Positions 14,464-22,372 of a DNA stretch of 64,000 nucleotides are shown here, piece by piece. Source of the DNA: Sphingobacteriales bacterium 44-61 (GTDB lineage Bacteria; Bacteroidota; Bacteroidia; Chitinophagales; Chitinophagaceae); the NCBI GenBank assembly GCA_001898405.1, contig MKTW01000002.1:63719-127718 (forward strand), in the 5' to 3' direction. Under the pieces are notes generated by a model. It did no database searches and was not told the DNA's origin. It saw only the letters and a list, made by a program, of their open reading frames with translations. Within the stretch, counting starts at the first letter, position 1; each line of letters begins with the position of its first letter. Both the position numbers and the translations under genes were made by a program.

Positions 14464-17166
14464 TCACCTTCCAGCCTTCTCAACATACTCCTTCAACTCG
14501 GCATTGAATTCTTTCTGTTTCAGCAGATCTTCCAAAGAAAGATGCATGCGGTAGCGCCAGTAATGTTTTGGTACAGCCGGATTGTTGATTCGTTCGTCCT
14601 CGGGTTTCTCGCGCCGTAGCGTTTCGCTCATACCCAGGATATCCTGCAGTTGGAATATGCTCCACATGGCAGGTGAATACAGGTGTTGGAGTATAATGGC
14701 CCTGTTGATCCAGGGTTCGCAGAAGAAAGGCGCTGTACCCCATTGACCAAGCACCTCGTTATAGAAATGCTGTGTTCTTTCAGGGTTTTCTTCCCACCAG
14801 CCGCGGATAGTGCTCATATCATGTGTCGATGGTGTGATCACGGAGAGATAAGGTGCATCATCCGGAAGGAAAAACTCTTTTGCCGGGTCTTTGGGCATGC
14901 GTTGTATCTCCAGGCTGAGTATGCCCAGTTGCTTCATTACCTCGGGCACGCAATGCGGAACCATGCCAAGGTCCTCACCGCAGATAAGCATATTGGTCGC
15001 TTCCTTCAACTGCGGCAATTTCTGCATGGCTTCTTTTCTCCAGAAATCATCCTGGCGGCGGTAGAAATAATTTATATAGAGCGCCCGGAGTTTTTCCTGT
15101 ACATGCGGAATAAGGAAACGGAAAGAAGAAGTCTTTTCCATGGAGATCCGGAAATGATACTCCATACCGTTTGAACCTTCCTGTTTAAACAGGATCACAT
15201 TGGAGATAAGATCATACAATCCTTTTTCCAGTGCGGCATTTTCCGTTGAAGTGGGTTGTGCAGCAAAATAAGCCTGCACTTTGCGTTGTGTGTCAAATTC
15301 AGGTTTAAGATCAAACCCTCCCCTGTCGTTGGCCAACAGGAATGTTTCCTTCACTTTAGTGTTCAGATCATTGAACACTTCAAACAATATCTCTTCATTG
15401 ATAAAAGGCATGCAATAGCGCTGCTCTTCAAACCAGATGCCATTCTCGCCAAACTCTACATAATGAACAGGCAGGCAGGGCACGAAATACCCCATGATAC
15501 CTTGTACCGCATGTGAAGGTATCGTCCAGATACGGAAGAACCCCAGGATATGATCAATGCGGAAAGCATCAAAATAATTGCTCATCTGCTCAAATCGTTG
15601 CTTCCACCACGAAAAGCCATCTTCCTGCATGCGTTTCCAGTTGTATGTAGGAAACTCCCAGTTCTGCCCTATCGGTGTAAAATCATCCGGTGGTGCACCG
15701 GCCTGTGCATGCATATTGTAAAACCCGGGAGCCACCCATGCATCACATCCATAACGGTAGATGCCTATAGCGATATCCCCTTTGAGCACGATGCCTTTTT
15801 TATGTGCATAATCTGCAGCACCCTTCAATTGAAGATGCAGATGGTATTGAACAAAGCAATAGAATAATATTTCTTTCCGCGCTGCAGTTTTAGATGCCAG
15901 CAGGCTGTCTACCTCTTCCGGCCTGTAAACACTGTTGGTTTTCCATTCTTCAAAATGGGAAGAGTTGTATTTATCACGGAAATAGCAGAACACGGCATAA
16001 GGTTTCAGCCAGTGTTGATTGGCTTCATAAAACGACCGGTAATCTTCCGAAGCAAAACAATCCTTTCCAAGGTCTTCATATAATTCACGGAGCAGGGCGA
16101 TCTTAAACCGCAATACTTCTTCGTAATCCACTTCCGGCAATCCGTTCAGCTGCTGTTGCTTTTTCTTCAGTGAACTGAGTTTGGCAACATTCTCCTTTCC
16201 TGCCACAGCCGCCAGGTTGATATAGATCGGGTGCATCGCAAAAGCAGAGATCGCTGCATAGGGATAGGAGTCCGTCCAGGTGCTGGTGGCCGTGGTATCG
16301 TTCACCGGCAGCAACTGGATCAATTTTAAACCGGTTTCCCTTGCCCAGTCAACCAGCAACTTGATATCCGCAAACTCACCTACACCAAAACTGTTCTTGC
16401 TGCGCAGGCTGAATACGGGTATGGCCACGCCGGTACCCCTCCAGGTATTGTTAGGCAATCGCACAAAACCATCATGCAATATGCAAAGTTTGTGCGGGTC
16501 AAGGTTATCACTATGCAGGAGGCGGTTATCGCCGGCCTCGTAAGTGCGGAAAGTTTTATCTTTCGTATGATAAATACCGTACTTGTAAGCAACCGGAAAA
16601 CCGGAAGCGCTCAGATTCACATAAGCGATCCACCAATCGCCTTCCTTGCTAAGCAATATGGGGTTCTCTTCCGACCAGTTGCTTAATGCATCATCGCTTC
16701 CAAGCAGGCATATCACTTCATGCTTATGAAGCAAGGGTGCTTTCACTTTAAAAACATGACTGTAGCGGTGGGGAACTTTAGGTTTGCCTTTTGGAAAATT
16801 ATCCTTCAGCAATACATTATTAAAAGGTGCGGTAAAAAAAGCGTTCTCGTATTCCCCGGCATGGTTCCAGGTATCGATCACCTGTATGGAAGAAGTATTT
16901 TTCAGGGTGGAGCTTACTACACGGTCATGTCCCCATTCATTGATCCATTCCCCATCTTTATTCTTAAGATAATATTTATAGCGGATACCGTTCTTTTGCC
17001 AGTGTTTGTTCTCGATGGCGATATTGATCTGCCAGCATTCGTCATTGAGGTATTCCATGAGGACGGCCTTTTCGGGATCGCCCTGCCCCAATTCAGCCAC
17101 GTCGCCATATATCCATAAACTTTCACCGAAAGACGTATGAAACCGAAGGGTAAATTGAATGGTCAT
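14464..17166 (-). CDS. malQ: 4-alpha-glucanotransferase, DPE2 type with two CBM20 domains
   Basis: 900-residue amylomaltase that moves glucan units between maltodextrins and releases glucose. Two N-terminal starch-binding CBM20 modules (about 1-105 and 118-225) precede the GH77 barrel, as in plant DPE2. Catalytic residues: nucleophile Asp in FDAFRIDHILGFFR (about 540-553), acid/base Glu in ICGEDLGMVPHC (about 737-748) and the third Asp in TPSTHDMSTIRGWW. The start is placed at ATG 17166 (MTIQFTLRFHT), where the CBM20 begins; ATG 17196 is also possible. Together with glgA, glgB, glgC and the GH13 gene at 35820 it forms the alpha-glucan set of this window, although it lies 13 kb away from them. 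Confidence 0.93.
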   Translation of the reverse strand: MTIQFTLRFHTSFGESLWIYGDVAELGQGDPEKAVLMEYLNDECWQINIAIENKHWQKNGIRYKYYLKNKDGEWINEWGHDRVVSSTLKNTSSIQVIDTWNHAGEYENAFFTAPFNNVLLKDNFPKGKPKVPHRYSHVFKVKAPLLHKHEVICLLGSDDALSNWSEENPILLSKEGDWWIAYVNLSASGFPVAYKYGIYHTKDKTFRTYEAGDNRLLHSDNLDPHKLCILHDGFVRLPNNTWRGTGVAIPVFSLRSKNSFGVGEFADIKLLVDWARETGLKLIQLLPVNDTTATSTWTDSYPYAAISAFAMHPIYINLAAVAGKENVAKLSSLKKKQQQLNGLPEVDYEEVLRFKIALLRELYEDLGKDCFASEDYRSFYEANQHWLKPYAVFCYFRDKYNSSHFEEWKTNSVYRPEEVDSLLASKTAARKEILFYCFVQYHLHLQLKGAADYAHKKGIVLKGDIAIGIYRYGCDAWVAPGFYNMHAQAGAPPDDFTPIGQNWEFPTYNWKRMQEDGFSWWKQRFEQMSNYFDAFRIDHILGFFRIWTIPSHAVQGIMGYFVPCLPVHYVEFGENGIWFEEQRYCMPFINEEILFEVFNDLNTKVKETFLLANDRGGFDLKPEFDTQRKVQAYFAAQPTSTENAALEKGLYDLISNVILFKQEGSNGMEYHFRISMEKTSSFRFLIPHVQEKLRALYINYFYRRQDDFWRKEAMQKLPQLKEATNMLICGEDLGMVPHCVPEVMKQLGILSLEIQRMPKDPAKEFFLPDDAPYLSVITPSTHDMSTIRGWWEENPERTQHFYNEVLGQWGTAPFFCEPWINRAIILQHLYSPAMWSIFQLQDILGMSETLRREKPEDERINNPAVPKHYWRYRMHLSLEDLLKQKEFNAELKEYVEKAGR

Positions 17167-17373
17167 TGCAATCGTTGGTTCTGTCTTTAAAGCCATAGTC
17201 TTCGTGTAATAAGAACACATTATGTACGAAAGTAAATAAAACATGCAAGGTTCGCATATTTATTTGAAAGAAAGGCCGAAAATTTCTGCCACAGGAACTA
17301 TGCCACAGGCCTTTAGAGAGGAAAACCCGGGAGCCCCCTGGAAAAACCATTTTTTCTTTTAACCCGCTGCGCT

Positions 17374-17381
17374 TATTTTTG
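17374..17381 (+). promoter_or_regulatory. Candidate -7 box of the 51-residue membrane protein gene (TATTTTTG)
   Basis: TATTTTTG at 17374-17381 would start a transcript with a leader of about 40 nt before ATG 17426. It lies in the gap divergent from malQ. No exact TTTG -33 element is present, only a T-rich tract. Confidence 0.4.
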
Positions 17382-17425
17382 CAACGCCTTTGCCGGGGTC
17401 CGGCAGTAAACTAAACCCAAAATTC

Positions 17426-17581
17426 ATGGAACAGAAAAAAAAGTATAAAGGACTTTGGTGGCTGGTATTCTTTGGTGCTACAGCCGCATTAATTGCTGCA
17501 ATCGTTGGCCATTGGGAATGGCTGACCCTGATCCTGCCGTTTCAGACCACAGCTTTCGTAAAAGCTATGGACATCATGTAA
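17426..17581 (+). CDS. Small membrane protein, 51 residues
   Basis: Short protein with a basic N-terminus (MEQKKKYKGLW) followed by a hydrophobic helix (about 10-26) and a second hydrophobic stretch around WEWLTLILPF, so probably one or two membrane spans. I do not recognise the family. The case for a real gene is good: a TATTTTTG box sits upstream and a strong intrinsic terminator lies 27 bp after the stop, so it is a complete single-gene transcription unit. Function unknown. Confidence 0.65.
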   Translation: MEQKKKYKGLWWLVFFGATAALIAAIVGHWEWLTLILPFQTTAFVKAMDIM

Positions 17582-17607
17582 GAGATAAACTCACCTTATT
17601 ATAACAG

Positions 17608-17643
17608 CCCGCCGAAGCTTTAGCACAGGCGGGTTTATTTTTT
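17608..17643 (+). terminator. Intrinsic terminator of the 51-residue gene
   Basis: CCCGCC (17608-17613) pairs with GGCGGG (17628-17633) across a 14-nt loop, followed by TTTATTTTTTA. It is a GC-rich stem with a T tract. Confidence 0.8.
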
Positions 17644-17667
17644 ATATAAAGGAAAGGTAAGAAGCCA

Positions 17668-17859
17668 TTACCTCCTTACCCTTGCGCTGGCACTTTTCAC
17701 ATTCCTGCGGATATTCCACATATCCACTTCTGCAAAAGTTTTTTGTTTTACAACTGGAGCGTCAAAATAGTGCGCTACTGTTTCCTTTACTTCCGCCAAT
17801 AGTGTTTGCAACACTTCGGGATCCACCCGGATAATAGACGGCATTACATCATGTTTCAT
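17668..17859 (-). CDS. Small hypothetical protein, 63 residues
   Basis: Basic, soluble 63-residue protein from ATG 17859 (MKHDVMPSIIRVDPEVLQ) with a predicted helix (VLQTLLAEVKETVAHYF) and an Arg/Lys-rich tail ending in SASARVRR. A near-consensus -7 box (TAAAATTG) lies eight bases before the ATG. No family recognised. It is convergent with the terminated gene at 17426. The regular amphipathic pattern supports a real gene, but chance cannot be excluded at this length. Confidence 0.5.
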   Translation of the reverse strand: MKHDVMPSIIRVDPEVLQTLLAEVKETVAHYFDAPVVKQKTFAEVDMWNIRRNVKSASARVRR

Positions 17860-18170
17860 GATCGTTTCAATTTTAGCCTGCCTTCGCCAAGGCTATGGCA
17901 GACACTGTAAATAAAAAATTTGCTGAGCTGAAGGAAGAAAAACACTAAGAATCGTTATCAAGAAAGTGTTGAATCTGCTACCTATTGCAAGTACTGTACA
18001 ATGCTCATTTTTTTGATGGTGCAAAGGTAATGCAGTGAAAGTGGTTTGACAATCTCCAATTGGGTGAAACGCAGGATTAATCCAGTGAATGGAGCTTTTA
18101 ACAGGATGAAGCGTTGATAATGGCAGTCATCTCTGGCAAACCATTTGCACACCATAAGAAAACCTCAGTT
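17860..18170. other. Intergenic stretch between two divergent small genes
   Basis: About 310 bp. It holds the putative promoter of the 63-residue gene at its left end. A minus-strand TACCTTTG lies at 18021-18028, but no convincing gene starts just below it. A short imperfect hairpin (CTGCC with GGCAG, 17879-17904) is visible. The plus-strand gene at 18171 has no clear promoter box. No tRNA or long repeat is seen. Confidence 0.5.
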
Positions 18171-18530
18171 ATGACCACACCTGAAATCGCAGCAAGACTG
18201 GTAGAGTTATGCGGCAAAGGAGATTTTGAGGCAGCTCAGCGGGAATTATACGCCGATGATGCCATCAGTATAGAGCCGTATGCAACACCTGAATTCCAGA
18301 AAGAAACGAAGGGACTGAAAAACATTGTTGAAAAAGGGGAAAAGTTTACCCGCATGACGGAAGAGTTGCATAATACCACCGTTTCCAATCCACTCGTTAC
18401 CGGGAATATTATTGCCTTTGTGCTGACAATGGATATTACCATGAAGGGTAAGAAAAGAATGTCGATGGGTGAGCTTTGTGTTTACGAGGTGAAAGACGGG
18501 AAGATCATTTCAGAGCAGTTCTTTATGTAA
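18171..18530 (+). CDS. SnoaL-like / NTF2-fold protein
   Basis: 119-residue cytoplasmic protein with the NTF2/SnoaL cone fold pattern: an N-terminal helix (MTTPEIAARLVELCGKGDFEAA), the ADDAISIEP strand, a helix around GLKNIVEKGEKF and a four-strand sheet ending in YEVKDGKIISEQFFM. This fold serves as polyketide cyclase, isomerase or simple ligand binder, and many bacterial members have no known substrate. ATG 18171 is chosen because the family fold begins there; the upstream extension is not conserved-looking. A bidirectional terminator at 18549-18577 separates it from dnaK. Confidence 0.8.
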   Translation: MTTPEIAARLVELCGKGDFEAAQRELYADDAISIEPYATPEFQKETKGLKNIVEKGEKFTRMTEELHNTTVSNPLVTGNIIAFVLTMDITMKGKKRMSMGELCVYEVKDGKIISEQFFM

Positions 18531-18548
18531 GGACCATTTAAAAATAAA

Positions 18549-18577
18549 AAAGAGGAAAGATCAGCTCTTTCCTCTTT
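18549..18577. terminator. Bidirectional terminator between the SnoaL-like gene and dnaK
   Basis: Perfect 12-bp stem: AAAGAGGAAAGA (18549-18560) with TCTTTCCTCTTT (18566-18577), loop TCAGC. It lies between convergent genes, and the A-rich left flank gives a T tract on the minus strand. Confidence 0.75.
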
Positions 18578-18598
18578 GTATATCCTGGTTGAAAACGC

Positions 18599-20506
18599 TT
18601 ATTTCACTTCTTCGTAAGGCACATCCGTTACATCATCTGCTTTACCGGCATTAGCGTTTTGCTGACCGGGGTCTGCACTGCCGCCTGCCTGAGCGCCTGC
18701 ATCCTGAGATGCCTTGTACATGTCTTCACTGGCCGCTGTCCAGGCTGTATTCAGTTCTGCCATAGCTGTATCAATAGCAGGGATATCCTGTGATTTATGC
18801 GCTGATTTCAGTTTTTCCAGTGCGCTTTCAATAGTTGCTTTTTTATCAGCAGGGATCTTATCACCATATTCCTTCACTTGTTTTTCTGTTTGGAATACGA
18901 GGCTATCTGCCTGGTTGAGCTTATCCACTTTTTCTCTTTCAGCTTTATCAGTAGCTTCATTCGCCCTTGCTTCAGCTTTCATTTTTTCCACTTCATCTTT
19001 GCTCAAACCGCTACCCGCTTCAATATGGATCTTTTGTTCTTTACCGGTGCCTTTATCTTTCGCAGTTACGTGAAGGATACCATTGGCATCGATATCAAAG
19101 ATCACTTCGATCTGGGGCACTCCTCTTGGAGCCGGCGGAATGCCGTCGAGGTTGAATATGCCCAGGCTCTTATTGTCTTTCGCCATGGAGCGTTCGCCCT
19201 GCAATACGTGTATCTGTACGCCAGGCTGGTTATCGCTGGCTGTAGAGAATGTTTCTGATTTCTTGGTCGGAATGGTTGTGTTGCTGTCGATCAGCCTTGT
19301 CATCACTCCACCCATGGTTTCAATCCCCAGTGAAAGAGGCGTTACGTCGAGCAGCAACACGTCTTTTACTTCACCGGTCAGTACAGCACCCTGGATCGCA
19401 GCTCCTACAGCTACTACTTCATCAGGGTTCACACCACGGTTTGGTTTTTTACCAAAGAATTTTTCTACGATCTCCTGCACTTTCGGAATACGGGTAGAAC
19501 CACCCACCAGTATCACTTCATCAATCTGTGAAGTGGAAAGGCCTGCATCTTTCAACGCAGCTTCGCAGGGTTTAAGACAACGGGAGAATAAAGTATCTGC
19601 CAGTTGCTCAAATTTAGCGCGGGTCAGTTTTTTCACCAGGTGTTTGGGCACTCCATCCACCGCAGTGATATAAGGAAGATTGATCTCTGTTTCGCTGGAA
19701 GAAGACAATTCCACTTTTGCTTTTTCAGAAGCTTCTTTCAAACGTTGCAAAGCCATCGGGTCTTTGCGGAGATCAATAGATTCGTCTTTTTTGAATTCAT
19801 CCGCCAACCAGTCCATGATCACTTTATCAAAGTCGTCGCCACCCAGGTGCGTATCACCATTGGTGGATTTTACTTCAAACACACCATCTCCCAGTTCAAG
19901 AACGGAAATATCGAATGTACCGCCACCCAGATCAAACACAGCGATCTTCTGATCATGTTTGCCTTTATCCAGGCCATAAGCCAGTGCGGCAGCAGTAGGC
20001 TCGTTCACGATACGGCGAACAGTAAGACCGGCAATTTCACCGGCTTCCTTGGTTGCCTGGCGCTGAGCATCGTTAAAATAGGCAGGAACGGTGATCACCG
20101 CTTCAGTTACTTCCTGGCCCAGGTAATCTTCAGCAGTCTTCTTCATTTTCTGAAGTACCATGGCGGAAATTTCCTGCGGGGTATACAGGCGGCCGTCTAT
20201 GTCAATACGTACGGTATTATTGTCACCTTTTACAACTTTATAGCTCCAGTGACTGATCTCTTCTGTCACCTCGTCAAACCGGCGACCCATGAACCTTTTC
20301 ACCGAAGTGATCGTGTTCTGGGGGTTAGTGATGGCCTGGCGCTTGGCCGGGTCGCCCACTTTCCTTTCTCCGTTTTTCAAAAAAGCCACTACTGACGGGG
20401 TTGTACGGCGTCCCTCATCATTGGCTATTACCACCGGCTCATTGCCTTCCATAACTGCTACGCAGCTATTCGTGGTACCTAAATCGATTCCGATTATTTT
20501 TCCCAT
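18599..20506 (-). CDS. dnaK: Chaperone protein DnaK (Hsp70)
   Basis: 635-residue Hsp70: N-terminal ATPase domain (1 to about 385), substrate-binding domain to about 540 and helical lid. The start [20 protein letters not shown] is canonical at ATG 20506. Phosphate and adenosine motifs [16 protein letters not shown] and [13 protein letters not shown] are present, as are the linker [15 protein letters not shown] and the C-terminal EEVK-type end (VPYEEVK). No dnaJ or grpE is adjacent. A Shine-Dalgarno-like AAGGAG lies about 14 nt before the ATG, unusual for this phylum. No CIRCE repeat is visible upstream. Confidence 0.97.
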   Translation of the reverse strand: MGKIIGIDLGTTNSCVAVMEGNEPVVIANDEGRRTTPSVVAFLKNGERKVGDPAKRQAITNPQNTITSVKRFMGRRFDEVTEEISHWSYKVVKGDNNTVRIDIDGRLYTPQEISAMVLQKMKKTAEDYLGQEVTEAVITVPAYFNDAQRQATKEAGEIAGLTVRRIVNEPTAAALAYGLDKGKHDQKIAVFDLGGGTFDISVLELGDGVFEVKSTNGDTHLGGDDFDKVIMDWLADEFKKDESIDLRKDPMALQRLKEASEKAKVELSSSSETEINLPYITAVDGVPKHLVKKLTRAKFEQLADTLFSRCLKPCEAALKDAGLSTSQIDEVILVGGSTRIPKVQEIVEKFFGKKPNRGVNPDEVVAVGAAIQGAVLTGEVKDVLLLDVTPLSLGIETMGGVMTRLIDSNTTIPTKKSETFSTASDNQPGVQIHVLQGERSMAKDNKSLGIFNLDGIPPAPRGVPQIEVIFDIDANGILHVTAKDKGTGKEQKIHIEAGSGLSKDEVEKMKAEARANEATDKAEREKVDKLNQADSLVFQTEKQVKEYGDKIPADKKATIESALEKLKSAHKSQDIPAIDTAMAELNTAWTAASEDMYKASQDAGAQAGGSADPGQQNANAGKADDVTDVPYEEVK

Positions 20507-21117
20507 AGTTAAAATTTCTCCTTTTAAGTCGCCGACTGCCTTTGGGCCAGTCAGGCTGCAATTGATTCTCAATCATTATGCCGCGGCAGGCAAATGTGAA
20601 AAAATGTCAGGTCCACAGGCACAAATAATAAGCTGAAAAATAGGCTCCTACACTGGCTGCTGAAATTCAATACTTCTGTTACAGGCTGGCAAACCGCCTG
20701 TGCGCAACCTGTCAGGTGAAAGGAATTTTCCCGGAAAGGCTGGCAGGTAGCAATACTGTCCATTGGCTGGTAACCGGGTCTTGTTGTCCGCAAACCCGAA
20801 CCAATAGTTCCTTTTCCATTGTCACCCCGGACCAGGTTTAGGGCACTTACTGCTATAGTCCGCTAAGATCCGGGGTCTCCCCCCTCTGCAATATTTTCTA
20901 AGCAATAGGACTTATTGTTTGAAGTAGTTGCAGCAAGGAGAGACCCCGGCTCTTATATTCTTTAAACTTGAAAGTTGACTGAACCAGGGCCGGGGTGACA
21001 ATGGAAAAGGAACTACTGGTTCCAGTGGGCGTAGGAATCCGGCTATCAGACATCAGTCAGCGAAACCTCACCATTGATCTTGTAATAACCACTAACCCAA
21101 CCTAACTTAGCTATATC
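20507..21117. other. Large divergent intergenic region dnaK / DUF456
   Basis: About 610 bp with no convincing gene. The left part is the dnaK leader and promoter region. A 9-nt-loop hairpin (GACTG with CAGTC, around 20528-20552) lies about 20 nt upstream of the dnaK start. The right part holds repeat family A copy 2 (20799-21021). The short minus-strand frame at 20569-20793 has no recognisable domain and I do not call it. Confidence 0.55.
20799..21021. repeat. Repeat family A, copy 2
   Basis: Outer arms 20799-20838 and 20982-21021 are 40 nt each and complementary except at three positions. Inner GGGGTCTC/GAGACCCC arms are present but imperfect. A 28-nt segment at 20940-20967 is identical, in inverted orientation, to 9196-9223 of copy 1. 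So the two elements share an internal core, while the flanking arm sequence beyond the GTGACA core differs. It lies in a divergent gene gap, so it cannot be only a terminator. Confidence 0.85.
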
Positions 21118-21588
21118 ATGGAAGGATTATGGATCACCCTCGGCATCATCTTGTGTATTGTCGGCATCGCCGGCAGCCTCCTGCCATTGCTTCCGGGCCC
21201 TCCTATTGCTTTTGCAGGCCTGCTGATCCAGCAGTTCAGAGACCCTGACCCTTTCAGCTCCCGCTTTCTTTGGATCTGGGCCGGCATTGTTGTCGTATCG
21301 CTGGTTCTGGACTACCTTATTCCCATCTGGGGAACCAAAAAGTTCGGCGGCACTAAATACGGCGCCTGGGGTTGCACCCTCGGCTTCCTCCTTGCTTTCT
21401 GGATGGGGCCCTGGGGAGTGATCATCGGTCCATTCCTCGGAGCTTTTGCCGGAGAAATGATCGCTGGCCAGGATGCCCACCGTTCATTCAGATCGGCACT
21501 GGGTTCATTTATCGGCTTTTTAATGGGATCATTCCTGAAACTGGTGATCTGCTTTTTTATGTTATACTATATCTTCAACAGCATCTGA
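21118..21588 (+). CDS. DUF456 membrane protein
   Basis: 156-residue integral membrane protein with about four to five hydrophobic helices rich in Gly and Pro. Typical DUF456 features are visible: the first helix with PLLPGPPIAFAGLL (about 22-35), the central GTKKFGGTKYGAWG segment (about 74-87) and the PWGVIIGPFLGAFAGEMIAG motif (about 101-120). Function of the family is unknown. The YdeI-like gene follows after 20 bp on the same strand, so the two are probably co-transcribed. Confidence 0.88.
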   Translation: MEGLWITLGIILCIVGIAGSLLPLLPGPPIAFAGLLIQQFRDPDPFSSRFLWIWAGIVVVSLVLDYLIPIWGTKKFGGTKYGAWGCTLGFLLAFWMGPWGVIIGPFLGAFAGEMIAGQDAHRSFRSALGSFIGFLMGSFLKLVICFFMLYYIFNSI

Positions 21589-21608
21589 ACTGAAAATTAA
21601 TATCGAAC

Positions 21609-22271
21609 ATGGCTTCCCCCCTTTCCAAAAAACTGCGCATTCCTGAAAATGCCATTTTGCTCACGCTCAATGCACCGGCTGATTTTAAGAAAACGTTGAA
21701 AGACCTGCCCAAAGGCACCAGCATCAGCACTACTGCCAAAAAATACGACCAGGTACATTGGTTTGTACAGAACCGCGCACAGGTGGAAAAAGAGTTGAAC
21801 AAAGTGATGAAGCTGCTGAAAGAAAATGTTATTGTCTGGGTGTATTACCCTAAAGGCAGTTCAGGTATTCAAACAGATCTTACAAGAGATAAGGGGTGGG
21901 ACTGCCTGCTTGCAGAAGATGACAAACTCACCTGGATCAGCCTTATTTCTTTCAACGATACCTGGTCTGTATTCGGTTTCAGGCCCAAAACCGAAGCAGA
22001 TAAAAAGAAAGAAGCAGCAAAGCCTGCGCAACGGGAGATCTTCAATTGGGTGAATCCGGCAACCAAAGAAGTAAAGCTTCCTGCCGATCTTATAGCGGCA
22101 TTTAAAAAAGATAAGAAAGCCGCTGCTTTCTTTGAAACACTTTCCTTTACCAATAAGAAGGAATATATCGAATGGATCGTAACCGCCAAGCGGGAAGAAA
22201 CAAGAAAAGAAAGGGTCAGTAGCACTATTGAGCGGTTGGGAAAAAACTGGAAGAACCCAAGGAATATGTAA
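21609..22271 (+). CDS. YdeI/OmpD-associated family protein with N-terminal DUF3052-like domain
   Basis: 220-residue soluble protein. The first half (about 1-125) resembles the DUF3052-like domain (KKLRIPENAILLTLNAP, KYDQVHWFVQNRAQVEKEL, WVYYPKGSSG). The second half is the bacteriocin-protection YdeI/OmpD-associated domain (LPADLIAAFKKDKKAAAFFE, then LSFTNKKEYIEWIVTAKREE and a basic tail). Proteins of this kind are small stress-associated factors of uncertain biochemical role. It ends 27 bp before repeat D copy 1, which separates it from the convergent ABC permease gene. Confidence 0.85.
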   Translation: MASPLSKKLRIPENAILLTLNAPADFKKTLKDLPKGTSISTTAKKYDQVHWFVQNRAQVEKELNKVMKLLKENVIVWVYYPKGSSGIQTDLTRDKGWDCLLAEDDKLTWISLISFNDTWSVFGFRPKTEADKKKEAAKPAQREIFNWVNPATKEVKLPADLIAAFKKDKKAAAFFETLSFTNKKEYIEWIVTAKREETRKERVSSTIERLGKNWKNPRNM

Positions 22272-22298
22272 AAATTACCTCAACATGCTGATGTAAAG

Positions 22299-22371
22299 AG
22301 TATCGCAAAGCTAAACGCGAAGAACGCAACGTGGCGCCCTTCGCGTTTAATTTTGCGCTCTTTGCGATACT
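22299..22371. repeat. Repeat family D, copy 1 (bidirectional hairpin)
   Basis: Stem 1: AGTATCGCAAAG (22299-22310) with CTTTGCGATACT (22360-22371), 12/12. Stem 2: TAAACGCGAAG (22312-22322) with CTTCGCGTTTA (22339-22349), 11/11. The loop contains GCAACGTGGCG, which recurs as its complement in the loop of copy 2 at 50680-50737. It sits exactly between convergent genes and probably terminates both. Confidence 0.85.
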
Positions 22372-22372
22372 A

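Noticed and set aside
19604-20395. 263-codon open frame antisense to dnaK
   Set aside because: Shadow frame opposite a highly conserved gene, with no recognisable domain.
20569-20793. 74-codon minus-strand frame upstream of dnaK
   Set aside because: No domain, lies in a region that looks non-coding and next to a palindromic repeat.
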